Part shown: positions 1 through 5,477 of the stretch, in pieces
Layout of the letters: each line of letters opens with the position of its first letter
Numbering within the stretch: position 1 is the first letter of the stretch
Assembly (NCBI GenBank): GCA_019348395.1
Contig: JAHWJN010000043.1
Span: 1-8,938, forward strand
DNA length: 8,938 nt
Reading direction: 5' to 3'
From: Chloroflexota bacterium
GTDB lineage: Bacteria > Chloroflexota > Limnocylindria > QHBO01
Position numbers and translations under genes: made by a program
Notes under the pieces: generated by a model
Told to the model about the DNA's origin: nothing
Databases searched by the model: none
What the model saw: the letters and a program-made list of their open reading frames with translations, nothing else

Positions 1-61
1 CACCCGTCGGTGCGCCGCCGGTCATCGAGATCGGCTCGCGGGGGGTCTCTGACATCGTCAT
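1..61 (-). CDS. Possible N-terminus of a divergent gene, cut by the left edge
   Basis: Read leftwards from an ATG at base 61 there is an open frame of 20 codons, beginning [12 protein letters not shown], that runs off the window. A strong Shine-Dalgarno sequence, AGGAGAG, lies about 10 bases upstream. An extended minus-10 box (TGC-TATACT) lies further upstream at 122-127. G/C at third codon positions is high inside 1-61 and drops to the right of it, as expected if coding stops there. The product cannot be named from 20 residues. A second ATG at base 55 is possible but too far from the ribosome site. The rival reading is a plus-strand gene end, open from base 3 to a TAG at 126-128, which I judge less likely. 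Confidence 0.5.
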   Translation of the reverse strand, partial: MTMSETPREPISMTGGAPTG

Positions 62-224
62 GGGTGGTTCGCTCTCCTGGCGCCGGTGGCGCATCGGTGT
101 GGCTTGGGTTTCGCTTCGGAAAGTATAGCAAGGGTGGCCGGCACGCCTGCAACGGTACCCATGTCCGCCGGTACACTGGTTCAGATTCCGAGCCGGAACC
201 TGCCTGCAACGAGGACGTCCATTC
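62..224. promoter_or_regulatory. Divergent intergenic region
   Basis: This gap separates the probable leftward gene from the aminotransferase. It holds the leftward extended minus-10 promoter described separately. For the rightward gene the only candidates are weak: TATAGC at 124-129, overlapping the leftward box, and TACACT at 172-177, neither with a good minus-35 partner. GAGG at 211-214 is a plausible ribosome site for the GTG at 225. No hairpin or repeat stands out. Confidence 0.4.
122..152 (-). promoter_or_regulatory. Extended minus-10 promoter for the leftward gene
   Basis: On the minus strand, bases 127-122 read TATACT (5 of 6 matches to TATAAT) preceded by TGC, an extended minus-10. 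A poor minus-35 candidate, TTGCAG, occupies 152-147 with a long 19-base spacer. The predicted start near base 115 would leave a leader of about 54 bases before the ATG at 61. Confidence 0.45.
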
Positions 225-1430
225 GTGAGACTTGCGAGCCGCATGGAGCGGATCGGCACCGAGACTGCCTTCGAGGCGGCGGCGAGGGCTCGTGCGCTCG
301 AGGCGACCGGCCGCGAGGTGATCCACCTCGAGATCGGGGAGCCGGACTTCGACACGCCCCGCAACGTCAGCGAGGCCGCCGCCAGCGCGCTCCTCGACGA
401 GGGCGCCACGCATTACACCGCCGCCACCGGGATCGCCCCGCTCCGCGACGCGATCGTGGCCGACGTGAGGCGCTGGAAGGGGATCGAGACGAACCCGGAC
501 CAGGTGGTAGTCACGCCCGGCGCCAAGCCGATCATGTTCTACACCATGCTCGCCCTGATCGAGGAGGGCGACGAGGTCATCTATCCGAATCCCGGCTTCC
601 CGATCTACGAGTCGATGGCCCGCTACGTGGGCGGCACCCCCGTCGCCGCCGCACTGCGCGAGGAGAACGAGTTCCGCATGGACGTCGACGAGGTCGCCAG
701 CCTCATCACGCCCCGGACGAAGCTGCTCGTCTTCAACACGCCGCACAACCCGACCGGCTCGATCCTGACCGACGCCGACATCCGGCGCCTGGCCGAGCTG
801 GCGGTGGAGCACGACCTCGTGGTGCTGGCCGACGAGATCTACGGACGGCTGCAGTACACCGGCGAGCTGCTCTCCATTGCGACCCTGCCGGGCATGGCCG
901 ATCGCACGATCACCCTCGACGGGTTCTCGAAGACGTTCGCCATGACCGGATGGCGACTCGGCTACGGCGTGATCCCGGAGTGGCTGGTCCCCTCGTTCAG
1001 CCGCCTCGTGATCAACAGCGTCTCCTGCACGAACGCGTTCGCCCAGTTCGGCGCGATCGAGGCGCTCACCGGACCGCAGGACGCGGCGGACGCGATGCGG
1101 ACCGAGTTCATCGCTCGCCGGCAGCTGATGGTGGACGGCCTCAACGCGATCCCCGGGGTCACCTGCGTCATGCCGCACGGCGCGTTCTACACCTTCCCGA
1201 ACATGGGCTCCTTCGGCCGCACGAGCGCCGAGATCGCCGATCACCTGCTCTACGACGCCGGAGTGTGCGTCCTGGCCGGCACCGCCTTCGGGAAGCACGG
1301 CGAGGGACACCTGCGGTTCAGCTACGCGAACTCGCGCGAGAACCTGGCGCTGGCGCTCGAGAAGGTGGCCGATTCCCTGGCCAAACTGGAGCGCACCGGC
1401 GAGCTCGTCACCGCCGGGAGCGGCTCGTGA
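225..1430 (+). CDS. Class I/II pyridoxal-phosphate aminotransferase
   Basis: A PLP-dependent transaminase of fold type I, 401 residues, cytoplasmic, of the aspartate/alanine aminotransferase-like subgroup. The family landmarks are in order: GEPDFDTP near residue 37, the PHNPTG loop with Asn175, DEIYG with Asp203 and Tyr206 (ring nitrogen and phenolate contacts), [13 protein letters not shown] with the Schiff-base Lys236, and LRFSY with Arg364, which binds the substrate carboxylate. Length is normal. The GTG at 225 is chosen because GAGG sits about 10 bases upstream; an in-frame ATG at 243 is the alternative. Its stop overlaps the start of the following dehydrogenase (GTGA), so the two are probably translated together. 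The amino donor cannot be fixed from sequence. The neighbour suggests glyoxylate, hydroxypyruvate or a similar 2-oxo acid as partner, which is inference. Confidence 0.93.
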   Translation: MRLASRMERIGTETAFEAAARARALEATGREVIHLEIGEPDFDTPRNVSEAAASALLDEGATHYTAATGIAPLRDAIVADVRRWKGIETNPDQVVVTPGAKPIMFYTMLALIEEGDEVIYPNPGFPIYESMARYVGGTPVAAALREENEFRMDVDEVASLITPRTKLLVFNTPHNPTGSILTDADIRRLAELAVEHDLVVLADEIYGRLQYTGELLSIATLPGMADRTITLDGFSKTFAMTGWRLGYGVIPEWLVPSFSRLVINSVSCTNAFAQFGAIEALTGPQDAADAMRTEFIARRQLMVDGLNAIPGVTCVMPHGAFYTFPNMGSFGRTSAEIADHLLYDAGVCVLAGTAFGKHGEGHLRFSYANSRENLALALEKVADSLAKLERTGELVTAGSGS

Positions 1431-2413
1431 GCGACCGGCCGCGGGTGCTCGTCACCCGCGTCATCCCCGACGAGGGGCTGGATCGGGTGCGCGAGGCATG
1501 CGACGTCGACCTGTGGGAGGACGAGCTCCCGCCGCCGCGCGACGAGCTGCTGCGACGCGTGTCCGGCATCGACGGGCTGCTCTCGCTGCTCACGGATCGG
1601 GTCGACGACGAGCTCCTCGATGCCGCGGGGCCGCAGCTGAAGGTCGTCAGCAACTTCGCGGTCGGCTTCGACAACCTCGACGTCCCCGCGTTGACGCGAC
1701 GTGGGATCCCGGCCGGCAATACGCCCGGCGTCCTGACCGAGACGACCGCCGACCTCGCGTTCGCGTTGCTCATGGCAGCGGCTCGCCGAATCCCCGAGGG
1801 CGTCGACTACGTTCGCGACGGCCACTGGCGCACCTGGGGACCGATGCTGCTCATGGGCGTCGACATCCACGGCGCGACGCTCGGGATCGTCGGGTTCGGG
1901 CGGATCGGCCGCGAGATGGCGCGGCGCGGAGGCGGCTTCGGGATGCGGATCCTCTACCACGACGTGCACCCGGCCTCGCCCGAGGACGAGGCGGAGCTCG
2001 GCGCCACCCGCGTGGAGCTGGACGAGCTGCTGGCCGAGTCCGACTTCATCAGCCTCCACGTCAACCTGACCGACGAGACACGCCACCTCATCGACGCCGA
2101 TGCGCTGCGCGCCATGCGATCCACCGCGGTGCTGGTGAACACGTCGCGTGGGCCGGTCGTCGATCCGGATGCGCTCGAGCGGGCGCTGCGCGACGGCGAG
2201 ATCTTTGCCGCCGGCCTCGACGTCACCGAGCCCGAGCCGCTGCCGGCCGATCATCCACTGGTGGCCCTTCCGAACTGCATCGTGGTCCCGCACATCGCCT
2301 CGGCCACGGGCGTCACGCGCGGGAAGATGGCCGCCATGGCGGCGGCGAACCTGCTGGCCGGGCTGCGCGGGGATCGGCTGCCGACCCCGGTCAACCCGGA
2401 GGTCTACGGCTAG
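1427..2413 (+). CDS. D-2-hydroxyacid dehydrogenase, glyoxylate/hydroxypyruvate reductase type
   Basis: An NAD(P)H-dependent D-isomer-specific 2-hydroxyacid dehydrogenase, 328 residues, a usual length. It is expected to reduce glyoxylate to glycolate or hydroxypyruvate to D-glycerate. The substrate domain contains [11 protein letters not shown] near residue 76. The Rossmann loop GFGRIG is at 156-161. The catalytic set is present: Arg241 in NTSRGPVVD, a Glu in DVTEPEP (probably Glu270) and His289 in PHIASAT. The LPADHPL stretch after the Glu is typical of GRHPR-like enzymes rather than of 3-phosphoglycerate dehydrogenase, and there is no C-terminal ACT domain. The GTG start at 1427 overlaps the aminotransferase stop by 4 bases. 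The frame stays open far upstream, but only because it lies out of frame over the aminotransferase. The substrate is inferred, not shown. Confidence 0.9.
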   Translation: MSDRPRVLVTRVIPDEGLDRVREACDVDLWEDELPPPRDELLRRVSGIDGLLSLLTDRVDDELLDAAGPQLKVVSNFAVGFDNLDVPALTRRGIPAGNTPGVLTETTADLAFALLMAAARRIPEGVDYVRDGHWRTWGPMLLMGVDIHGATLGIVGFGRIGREMARRGGGFGMRILYHDVHPASPEDEAELGATRVELDELLAESDFISLHVNLTDETRHLIDADALRAMRSTAVLVNTSRGPVVDPDALERALRDGEIFAAGLDVTEPEPLPADHPLVALPNCIVVPHIASATGVTRGKMAAMAAANLLAGLRGDRLPTPVNPEVYG

Positions 2414-2416
2414 CGG

Positions 2417-2629
2417 ATGCGGCTGCCCGATCTCAGAAAGGCGAACCGGTACGAGCACCGGCGGCCCCATCGGCCCTCACACCTTCCGAAGCGTCTCACG
2501 CCGCCGCCGGAGCGCGAGGGGGCGCCGGACCTGTCGCTCTTCCTTTACGCGGGGCTGGGCCTGGCGCTGATCCTGGTGATCCTGGCCATCCCGTACGTCA
2601 TCGGCTACCTGTTCGAGATCGTCTTCTAG
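2417..2629 (+). CDS. Small single-pass membrane protein of unknown function
   Basis: A 70-residue protein starting three bases after the dehydrogenase stop. GGAGGT at 2398-2403 lies 13 bases before the ATG and can serve as ribosome site. Residues 1-38 are basic and rich in Arg, Pro and His. Residues about 40-68 form one hydrophobic helix ending in GYLFEIVF. With the basic N-terminus inside, it should be a C-out or short tail-anchored protein. I do not recognise a family. It appears co-transcribed with the aminotransferase-dehydrogenase pair, but nothing in its sequence links it to that chemistry. Its TAG stop shares the bases CTAG with the stop of the convergent Rieske gene, leaving no intergenic space for a terminator. 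Confidence 0.65.
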   Translation: MRLPDLRKANRYEHRRPHRPSHLPKRLTPPPEREGAPDLSLFLYAGLGLALILVILAIPYVIGYLFEIVF

Positions 2630-3432
2630 ACCTGGGCGGTCCAGACCCAGACGCGACCGTCCTCCACTTTCACGCGCGGGCGGGCGAGGTCCGGCAGGTC
2701 GATGGGGTAGGCGCGCTCGTCGCCGAGATAGCCGCCATCGTTCCACGCGCGTGACCCGTTCGCCAACCGCCCGGTCAAGTCGAAGCTGGCGCCGTGGCAC
2801 GGGCAGCGCAGGTCGCCCTGTTCCTCGCGGAATCGCAGCGTGCAGCCCATGTGCGTGCAGATCGCGGAGAGGGCGCGGACGGTCCCGCCGTCGTTGACGA
2901 CGAAGCCGTCGAAGGCGGCTGTGCTGAACCGGAGCGCGCCCCCCTCGGGCAGATCGGCGAGCGTGGCAACCTCCGTCCAGAACCCGTCGCCGCCCACCAG
3001 TGGCGCGCCGCTCCCGGTCGGGTCGGGAGCCGGCGAGCCGCCCGGCCGGGTGAGCCCCATGCCCGCGGCTCCCGCGGCCAACCCGGCGGCGGCGCCCAGC
3101 CCGGCCTGGAGCACCTGACGACGGGTCAGCCGCCACCGCCCCAGACCGCGTGGCTCCGGGCGCTCTCGCACCGGCGGCGGCGTGCCGAGCGCCCCGATCG
3201 CTTCGTCGGCATGGCGCATCCGGGCCTTGAGCTGGTCGAGGAAGGCGGGGTCCGGCAGGGAGTCCGCCGCGTCGCGTGACCCGGCAGCCAGCTCCGCCGC
3301 GGTGCGCGCCATCTCGGCCTCGTCGCCGTCGTCGACCGCGGCCGGGGACGGGCGGCCATCCCCCAGCAGGGCGTCCAGGTAGCGCCCGAACCGCTCGGCG
3401 GCCTCGTCCAGGCGGCGCTCGTCGTCAGGCAT
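2626..3432 (-). CDS. Tat-anchored Rieske [2Fe-2S] protein with N-terminal anti-sigma-like region
   Basis: A 268-residue protein in three parts. Residues 1-100 are polar and helical, including PAFLDQLKARM at 62-72, and resemble the cytoplasmic sigma-binding part of ECF anti-sigma factors. Residues 104-127 are a twin-arginine membrane anchor: RRQVLQ, then a Gly/Ala-rich helix. Residues about 150-268 are a Rieske domain outside the membrane, with CTHMGC (192-197) and CPCHG (210-214). Cys192, His194, Cys210 and His213 should bind the cluster, and Cys197 and Cys212 form the usual disulfide. The ATG at 3432 follows a strong GGGGAGG site and overlaps the sigma gene by 8 bases; the frame opens further upstream to 3492, inside the sigma gene, without a good ribosome site. 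No cytochrome b gene is adjacent, so a bc-complex role is not supported here. A sigma-regulating redox sensor is inference. Confidence 0.85.
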   Translation of the reverse strand: MPDDERRLDEAAERFGRYLDALLGDGRPSPAAVDDGDEAEMARTAAELAAGSRDAADSLPDPAFLDQLKARMRHADEAIGALGTPPPVRERPEPRGLGRWRLTRRQVLQAGLGAAAGLAAGAAGMGLTRPGGSPAPDPTGSGAPLVGGDGFWTEVATLADLPEGGALRFSTAAFDGFVVNDGGTVRALSAICTHMGCTLRFREEQGDLRCPCHGASFDLTGRLANGSRAWNDGGYLGDERAYPIDLPDLARPRVKVEDGRVWVWTAQV

Positions 3433-3940
3433 CGTTCGCCTCCCCGACCAGGGCGGCCCGTCGCAGGGCTCGGTACTGGAGGACCCGCGCATTGCCGTCG
3501 CTGATGCCCATCGCCCGCGCCGTCTCGGCCACGCTGCGCCGCTCGAGGAACCGGAGCTCGAGCACGCGCCGGTAGGTCGGCGGCAGCCGGCCCAGAAGGC
3601 GGCGAACGCGGTCGGCGGCCCGATCGGGCTCGTCGGTCGGCGGGCGATCGCCTGGCGCCACCGGTTCCCAGCCCGGTCCCACGTGATCGGCCCCCACCAG
3701 CGGCAGGCGGTAGAAGGCGCGCCAGTGGTCGGCGATGGCGTTCTGCGCCACGCGGTAGAGCCAGGCCGCGATCTGAGCCGGTGGCCGGCCCGTGTCCAGC
3801 TGTTCCACCGCTCGCAGGAACACCCGCGCGGTCAGATCCTCGGCGTCGGGATGGTTGCCCACCCGCGCGTAGATGAAGCGATAGATACCGACGGCGTGCG
3901 CGTCGTAGACCCGTTCGAACGGACCGGGGGGCTGGGCCAT
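3425..3940 (-). CDS. ECF-type RNA polymerase sigma factor
   Basis: An extracytoplasmic-function sigma-70 factor of 171 residues. Region 2 spans about 8-75, with the family-like stretches NHPDAEDLTARVFLRAV and AAWLYRVAQNAIADHWR, which bind core polymerase and melt the minus-10. A variable linker covers 76-108. Region 4 spans about 110-163, with LGRLPPTYRRVLELRF and the helix-turn-helix SVAETARAMGISDGNARVL that reads the minus-35. There is no region 3 and no C-terminal extension. It lies 24 bases after the GAF gene and overlaps the Rieske gene by 8 bases, the usual arrangement of a sigma factor with its own regulator. A 23-base element shared with the cupredoxin promoter region sits 11 bases before its start. 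The ribosome site is weak. Confidence 0.93.
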   Translation of the reverse strand: MAQPPGPFERVYDAHAVGIYRFIYARVGNHPDAEDLTARVFLRAVEQLDTGRPPAQIAAWLYRVAQNAIADHWRAFYRLPLVGADHVGPGWEPVAPGDRPPTDEPDRAADRVRRLLGRLPPTYRRVLELRFLERRSVAETARAMGISDGNARVLQYRALRRAALVGEANDA

Positions 3941-3951
3941 CTCATCAGCGC

Positions 3952-3974
3952 TGTACGCGCCGGGTTACGCCCGG
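3952..3974 (-). promoter_or_regulatory. Shared 23-base element, copy A (upstream of the ECF sigma gene)
   Basis: Read on the minus strand, the element contains GGGCGTAACC and, 12 bases downstream of the first GCGTA, a second GCGTAC. It matches copy B at 5418-5440 at 19 of 23 positions with no gap. It ends 11 bases before the sigma ATG, and the TAA stop of the GAF gene lies within it. GTAAC and CGTA resemble ECF minus-35 and minus-10 words, but only 6 bases separate them instead of about 16. A regulator site built on a direct repeat is an equal possibility. Confidence 0.5.
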
Positions 3975-4453
3975 GGGCGGAGCGGGGCGAGGAGCGCGGC
4001 GACCTCTTCGAGGAAGCGGGCGTCCGCCTCGTCGAACGCGTCGCGATCCGATCCGTCGATATCGATTTCGCCGATCACCTCACCACCATCGAAGATCGGG
4101 ACCACGATCTCCGAGCGCGTGCTGGCGAAGCAGGCCAGGTACCGGGGGTCCTGGTCGACGTCGGGAACGATCTCGGTCCGGCCCGTGGCGGCAGCTGCCC
4201 CGCACACGCCGGTACCGATCGGGATGCGCGTGTGCTCGGTGGCCTCGGGGCCGACCCACGGGCCGAGCACGAGGTCGGATCCGTCGACCCAGTAGATGCC
4301 CACCCAGTCGTACTGCGGGAAGCGGTCGTGGAGCAGATCGACGACGCGCTGCGCCGCCGCGGCGGGTCCGGCAGCCTCGGCGACCGCGGCGCGCACGAGG
4401 TTGAGGGCGTCACCGTGCGCGGCGGGGCGCTCCTCGGCGACGGGGTGGCTCAT
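3965..4453 (-). CDS. GAF-domain protein, free methionine-(R)-sulfoxide reductase family
   Basis: A stand-alone GAF domain of 162 residues, the full length of the fRMsr family, which reduces free methionine-R-sulfoxide with thioredoxin in the cytoplasm. Family signatures are clear: YDWVGIY (48-54), RIPIGTGVCGAAA (76-88), YLACFASTRSEIVVPIF (105-121) and GEIDID (128-133). Cys84 and Cys108 match E. coli Cys94 and Cys118 in position and 24-residue spacing. The third cysteine, E. coli Cys84, is replaced by His74, exactly 10 residues earlier. The substrate-binding acids Glu115, Asp131 and Asp133 are kept. The ATG overlaps the HxlR gene stop (ATGA), so the two are coupled. If the missing cysteine is the resolving one, recycling must use Cys84 or an outside thiol. 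A ligand-sensing GAF role cannot be excluded. Confidence 0.85.
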   Translation of the reverse strand: MSHPVAEERPAAHGDALNLVRAAVAEAAGPAAAAQRVVDLLHDRFPQYDWVGIYWVDGSDLVLGPWVGPEATEHTRIPIGTGVCGAAAATGRTEIVPDVDQDPRYLACFASTRSEIVVPIFDGGEVIGEIDIDGSDRDAFDEADARFLEEVAALLAPLRPRA

Positions 4454-4827
4454 TGTCGCGCCGACCAGCGCTCCGCCCAGCCGTCGATGCCGGCGATCGC
4501 GTCGCGCAGCTCGCTGCCCTTGTCGGTGAGCGAGTACTCGACCCAGGGCGGCACCACGCTGACCTCGCGGCGCTCGACGAGCGCCTCGTCCTCGAGGAGT
4601 TTGAGCCGCTGCGACAGGGTGGCCGAGTTCGCACCCCCCAGCGCGTCCTGCAGCTCGCAGAAGCGCTGCGTCCGATCGCCGAGCGCGCGGATGATGCGCA
4701 TCACCCACTTCTGCCCGAGCACGTTCAGCGCGGCGGTGGCCGCGCACTCCGTGCGCTGCGCCGCGGCCCGGCGCATGGCGCGGGACCGTGAGTTCGTCGC
4801 GGGCGTTGGGACAGGGCCGGCCTCCAT
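4450..4827 (-). CDS. HxlR-family winged-helix transcriptional regulator
   Basis: A DNA-binding regulator of the HxlR/YodB family, 125 residues from the chosen ATG. TECAATAALNVLGQKWVMRI (27-46) carries the family's conserved N-terminal Cys28, which in relatives such as YodB and HypR senses thiol-reactive oxidants. The recognition helix region is NSATLSQRLKLLEDEALVERR starting at 67. The wing is VEYSLTDKG at 96-104. The start is uncertain: the frame allows TTG at 4866, ATG at 4863, 4827 and 4776. I chose 4827 because a promoter-like pair at 4838-4866 would start transcription about 4 bases before it, and would remove the longer options; none has a good ribosome site. It overlaps the fRMsr gene by 4 bases, so it may control that gene and possibly the sigma-Rieske pair in response to oxidants. 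Confidence 0.87.
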   Translation of the reverse strand: MEAGPVPTPATNSRSRAMRRAAAQRTECAATAALNVLGQKWVMRIIRALGDRTQRFCELQDALGGANSATLSQRLKLLEDEALVERREVSVVPPWVEYSLTDKGSELRDAIAGIDGWAERWSARQ

Positions 4828-4837
4828 CAGGACGCGA

Positions 4838-4866
4838 ACCCTAGCACCGGCTCCCACGCGCATCAA
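4838..4866 (-). promoter_or_regulatory. Candidate promoter of the hxlR-fRMsr unit
   Basis: On the minus strand TTGATG (4866-4861) and TAGGGT (4843-4838) are separated by exactly 17 bases, giving 4 of 6 and 3 of 6 matches to the sigma-70 consensus. The predicted start is near 4831, only about 4 bases before the ATG at 4827, so the message would be nearly leaderless. It lies in the 46-base gap after the cupredoxin gene, so the downstream genes may not depend on the cupredoxin promoter. Confidence 0.4.
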
Positions 4867-4873
4867 CCGTGCG

Positions 4874-5377
4874 TCAGCCCTCCACGGTGAGCGTCATCTG
4901 CATGGTCGGGTGGAGCTTGCAGGTGATCTCGAAGGTTCCCGGCTCGTCGAAGGTGATGGTCACGGAGCCGCCGTCGCCCACCGGCCGGTCGAAGGCGGGA
5001 TCCTCGACCGCCCGCCCATTCGTGCCGTGCGTGACGGTGTGCGGCAGCCCGCTGTCGTTCACGAACGTGACCTCCGTGCCCGCGGCGACGGTCAGCACTC
5101 CCGGCGAGAACGATGACGTGGTGAGCATGACCTCCACCGCCGTGTCGCCGGCCTCGGTCGGATCGACGGACGGGCTGTCGGTGGGCGAGGCGTCGGCTGG
5201 CACCCGGTAGTCCATGTCGGGCATGTCGGGCATGTCGGTCATGTCGGCGTGGTCCACGGTGGGCGAGGGGGCGTCGCCTGCGGGGCCGGGCGGAGTGGCT
5301 GCCGGCTCACCCCCGCAGGCGGCCAGGAGCAGCATGACGGCAAGGGCGCCGGCGGGGCGGGGAGCGGTTCGGAACAT
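4874..5377 (-). CDS. Cupredoxin (plastocyanin/amicyanin-like) lipoprotein with Met-rich linker
   Basis: A 167-residue exported blue-copper protein. Residues 1-21 are a lipoprotein signal with lipobox LAAC, so Cys21 should be lipidated after cleavage. Residues 22-80 are a Pro/Asp/Thr-rich linker with a short Met-Asp repeat, HADMTDMPDMPDMD (43-56). Residues about 81-167 form the cupredoxin fold. The type 1 copper ligands fit the amicyanin/pseudoazurin pattern: His113 in PHTVTHG, then CKLHPTM giving Cys153, His156 and Met159. It probably carries single electrons at the outer face of the membrane, or binds copper. It is divergent from ccmA and followed by hxlR on the same strand. The ATG at 5377 begins the signal peptide; the nearest ribosome-like site, GGAG, is rather far at about 14 bases. 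The electron partner is unknown. Confidence 0.88.
   Translation of the reverse strand: MFRTAPRPAGALAVMLLLAACGGEPAATPPGPAGDAPSPTVDHADMTDMPDMPDMDYRVPADASPTDSPSVDPTEAGDTAVEVMLTTSSFSPGVLTVAAGTEVTFVNDSGLPHTVTHGTNGRAVEDPAFDRPVGDGGSVTITFDEPGTFEITCKLHPTMQMTLTVEG
5213..5248. repeat. Four tandem 9-base units in the cupredoxin linker
   Basis: Four consecutive copies of CATGTCGGN on the plus strand, differing only at the ninth base (G, G, T, C). On the coding strand they give the Asp-Met-Pro/Thr triplets of the Met-rich linker. Unit length is a multiple of three, so copy number could change without a frameshift. Confidence 0.9.
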
Positions 5378-5417
5378 GGGTCGGATCGAGCTCCGGCTGC
5401 GGATCTGGTCACCGACG

Positions 5418-5440
5418 AGTACGCCGCCGGTTACGCCCGG
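5418..5440 (-). promoter_or_regulatory. Shared 23-base element, copy B (upstream of the cupredoxin gene)
   Basis: On the minus strand it contains GGGCGTAACC followed by GGCGTAC, the same layout and orientation as copy A at 3952-3974, with 19 of 23 bases identical including an unbroken 12-base block. It ends 40 bases before the cupredoxin ATG. It could be the site of a common regulator or part of a promoter read by the nearby ECF sigma factor. Confidence 0.5.
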
Positions 5441-5448
5441 CTTTCCAT

Positions 5449-5477
5449 TTGACGCCCCTCAGCGGTGGCCGCATAGT
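5449..5477 (+). promoter_or_regulatory. Sigma-70-type promoter of the ccm operon
   Basis: TTGACG (5449-5454, 5 of 6) and CATAGT (5472-5477, 4 of 6) are separated by 17 bases. Transcription is predicted to start near 5484, leaving a leader of about 27 bases before the ccmA ATG at 5511. This is the best-formed promoter in the window. Confidence 0.6.

Noticed and set aside
3..128. C-terminal end of a plus-strand gene, open from base 3 to TAG at 126-128
   Set aside because: Third-position GC falls after base 61, and the ribosome site and extended minus-10 on the other strand favour the leftward gene start. Not fully excluded.
86..1426. Upstream extension of the dehydrogenase frame through the whole aminotransferase region
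   Set aside because: The stretch before 1427 translates as an Arg/Pro/His-rich composition typical of a shifted frame in GC-rich DNA. The aminotransferase frame there has full family motifs.
1322..2470. Long minus-strand open frame opposite the dehydrogenase
   Set aside because: Low-complexity Arg/Gly/Asp/Val composition with no domain. It mirrors the third-position GC bias of the real gene on the other strand.
2630..3432. Rieske subunit of a cytochrome bc1 or b6f complex
   Set aside because: No cytochrome b or cytochrome c1 gene is adjacent, the neighbour is an ECF sigma factor, and the cytoplasmic N-terminus is far longer than usual. A respiratory role for the domain remains possible but is not supported by context.
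3433..3492. Longer start of the Rieske gene at 3492
   Set aside because: It lies fully inside the sigma gene and lacks a ribosome site, while the ATG at 3432 has a strong GGGGAGG before it.
4454..4747. N-terminal extension of the fRMsr frame to 4747
   Set aside because: The region is the out-of-frame reading of hxlR. The family length and the ATGA overlap support the start at 4453.
3683..5116. Plus-strand open frame of 477 codons opposite the sigma, fRMsr, HxlR and cupredoxin genes
   Set aside because: It crosses four genes that each have clear family motifs on the minus strand. Its own translation has no recognisable motif and shifts composition at each gene boundary.
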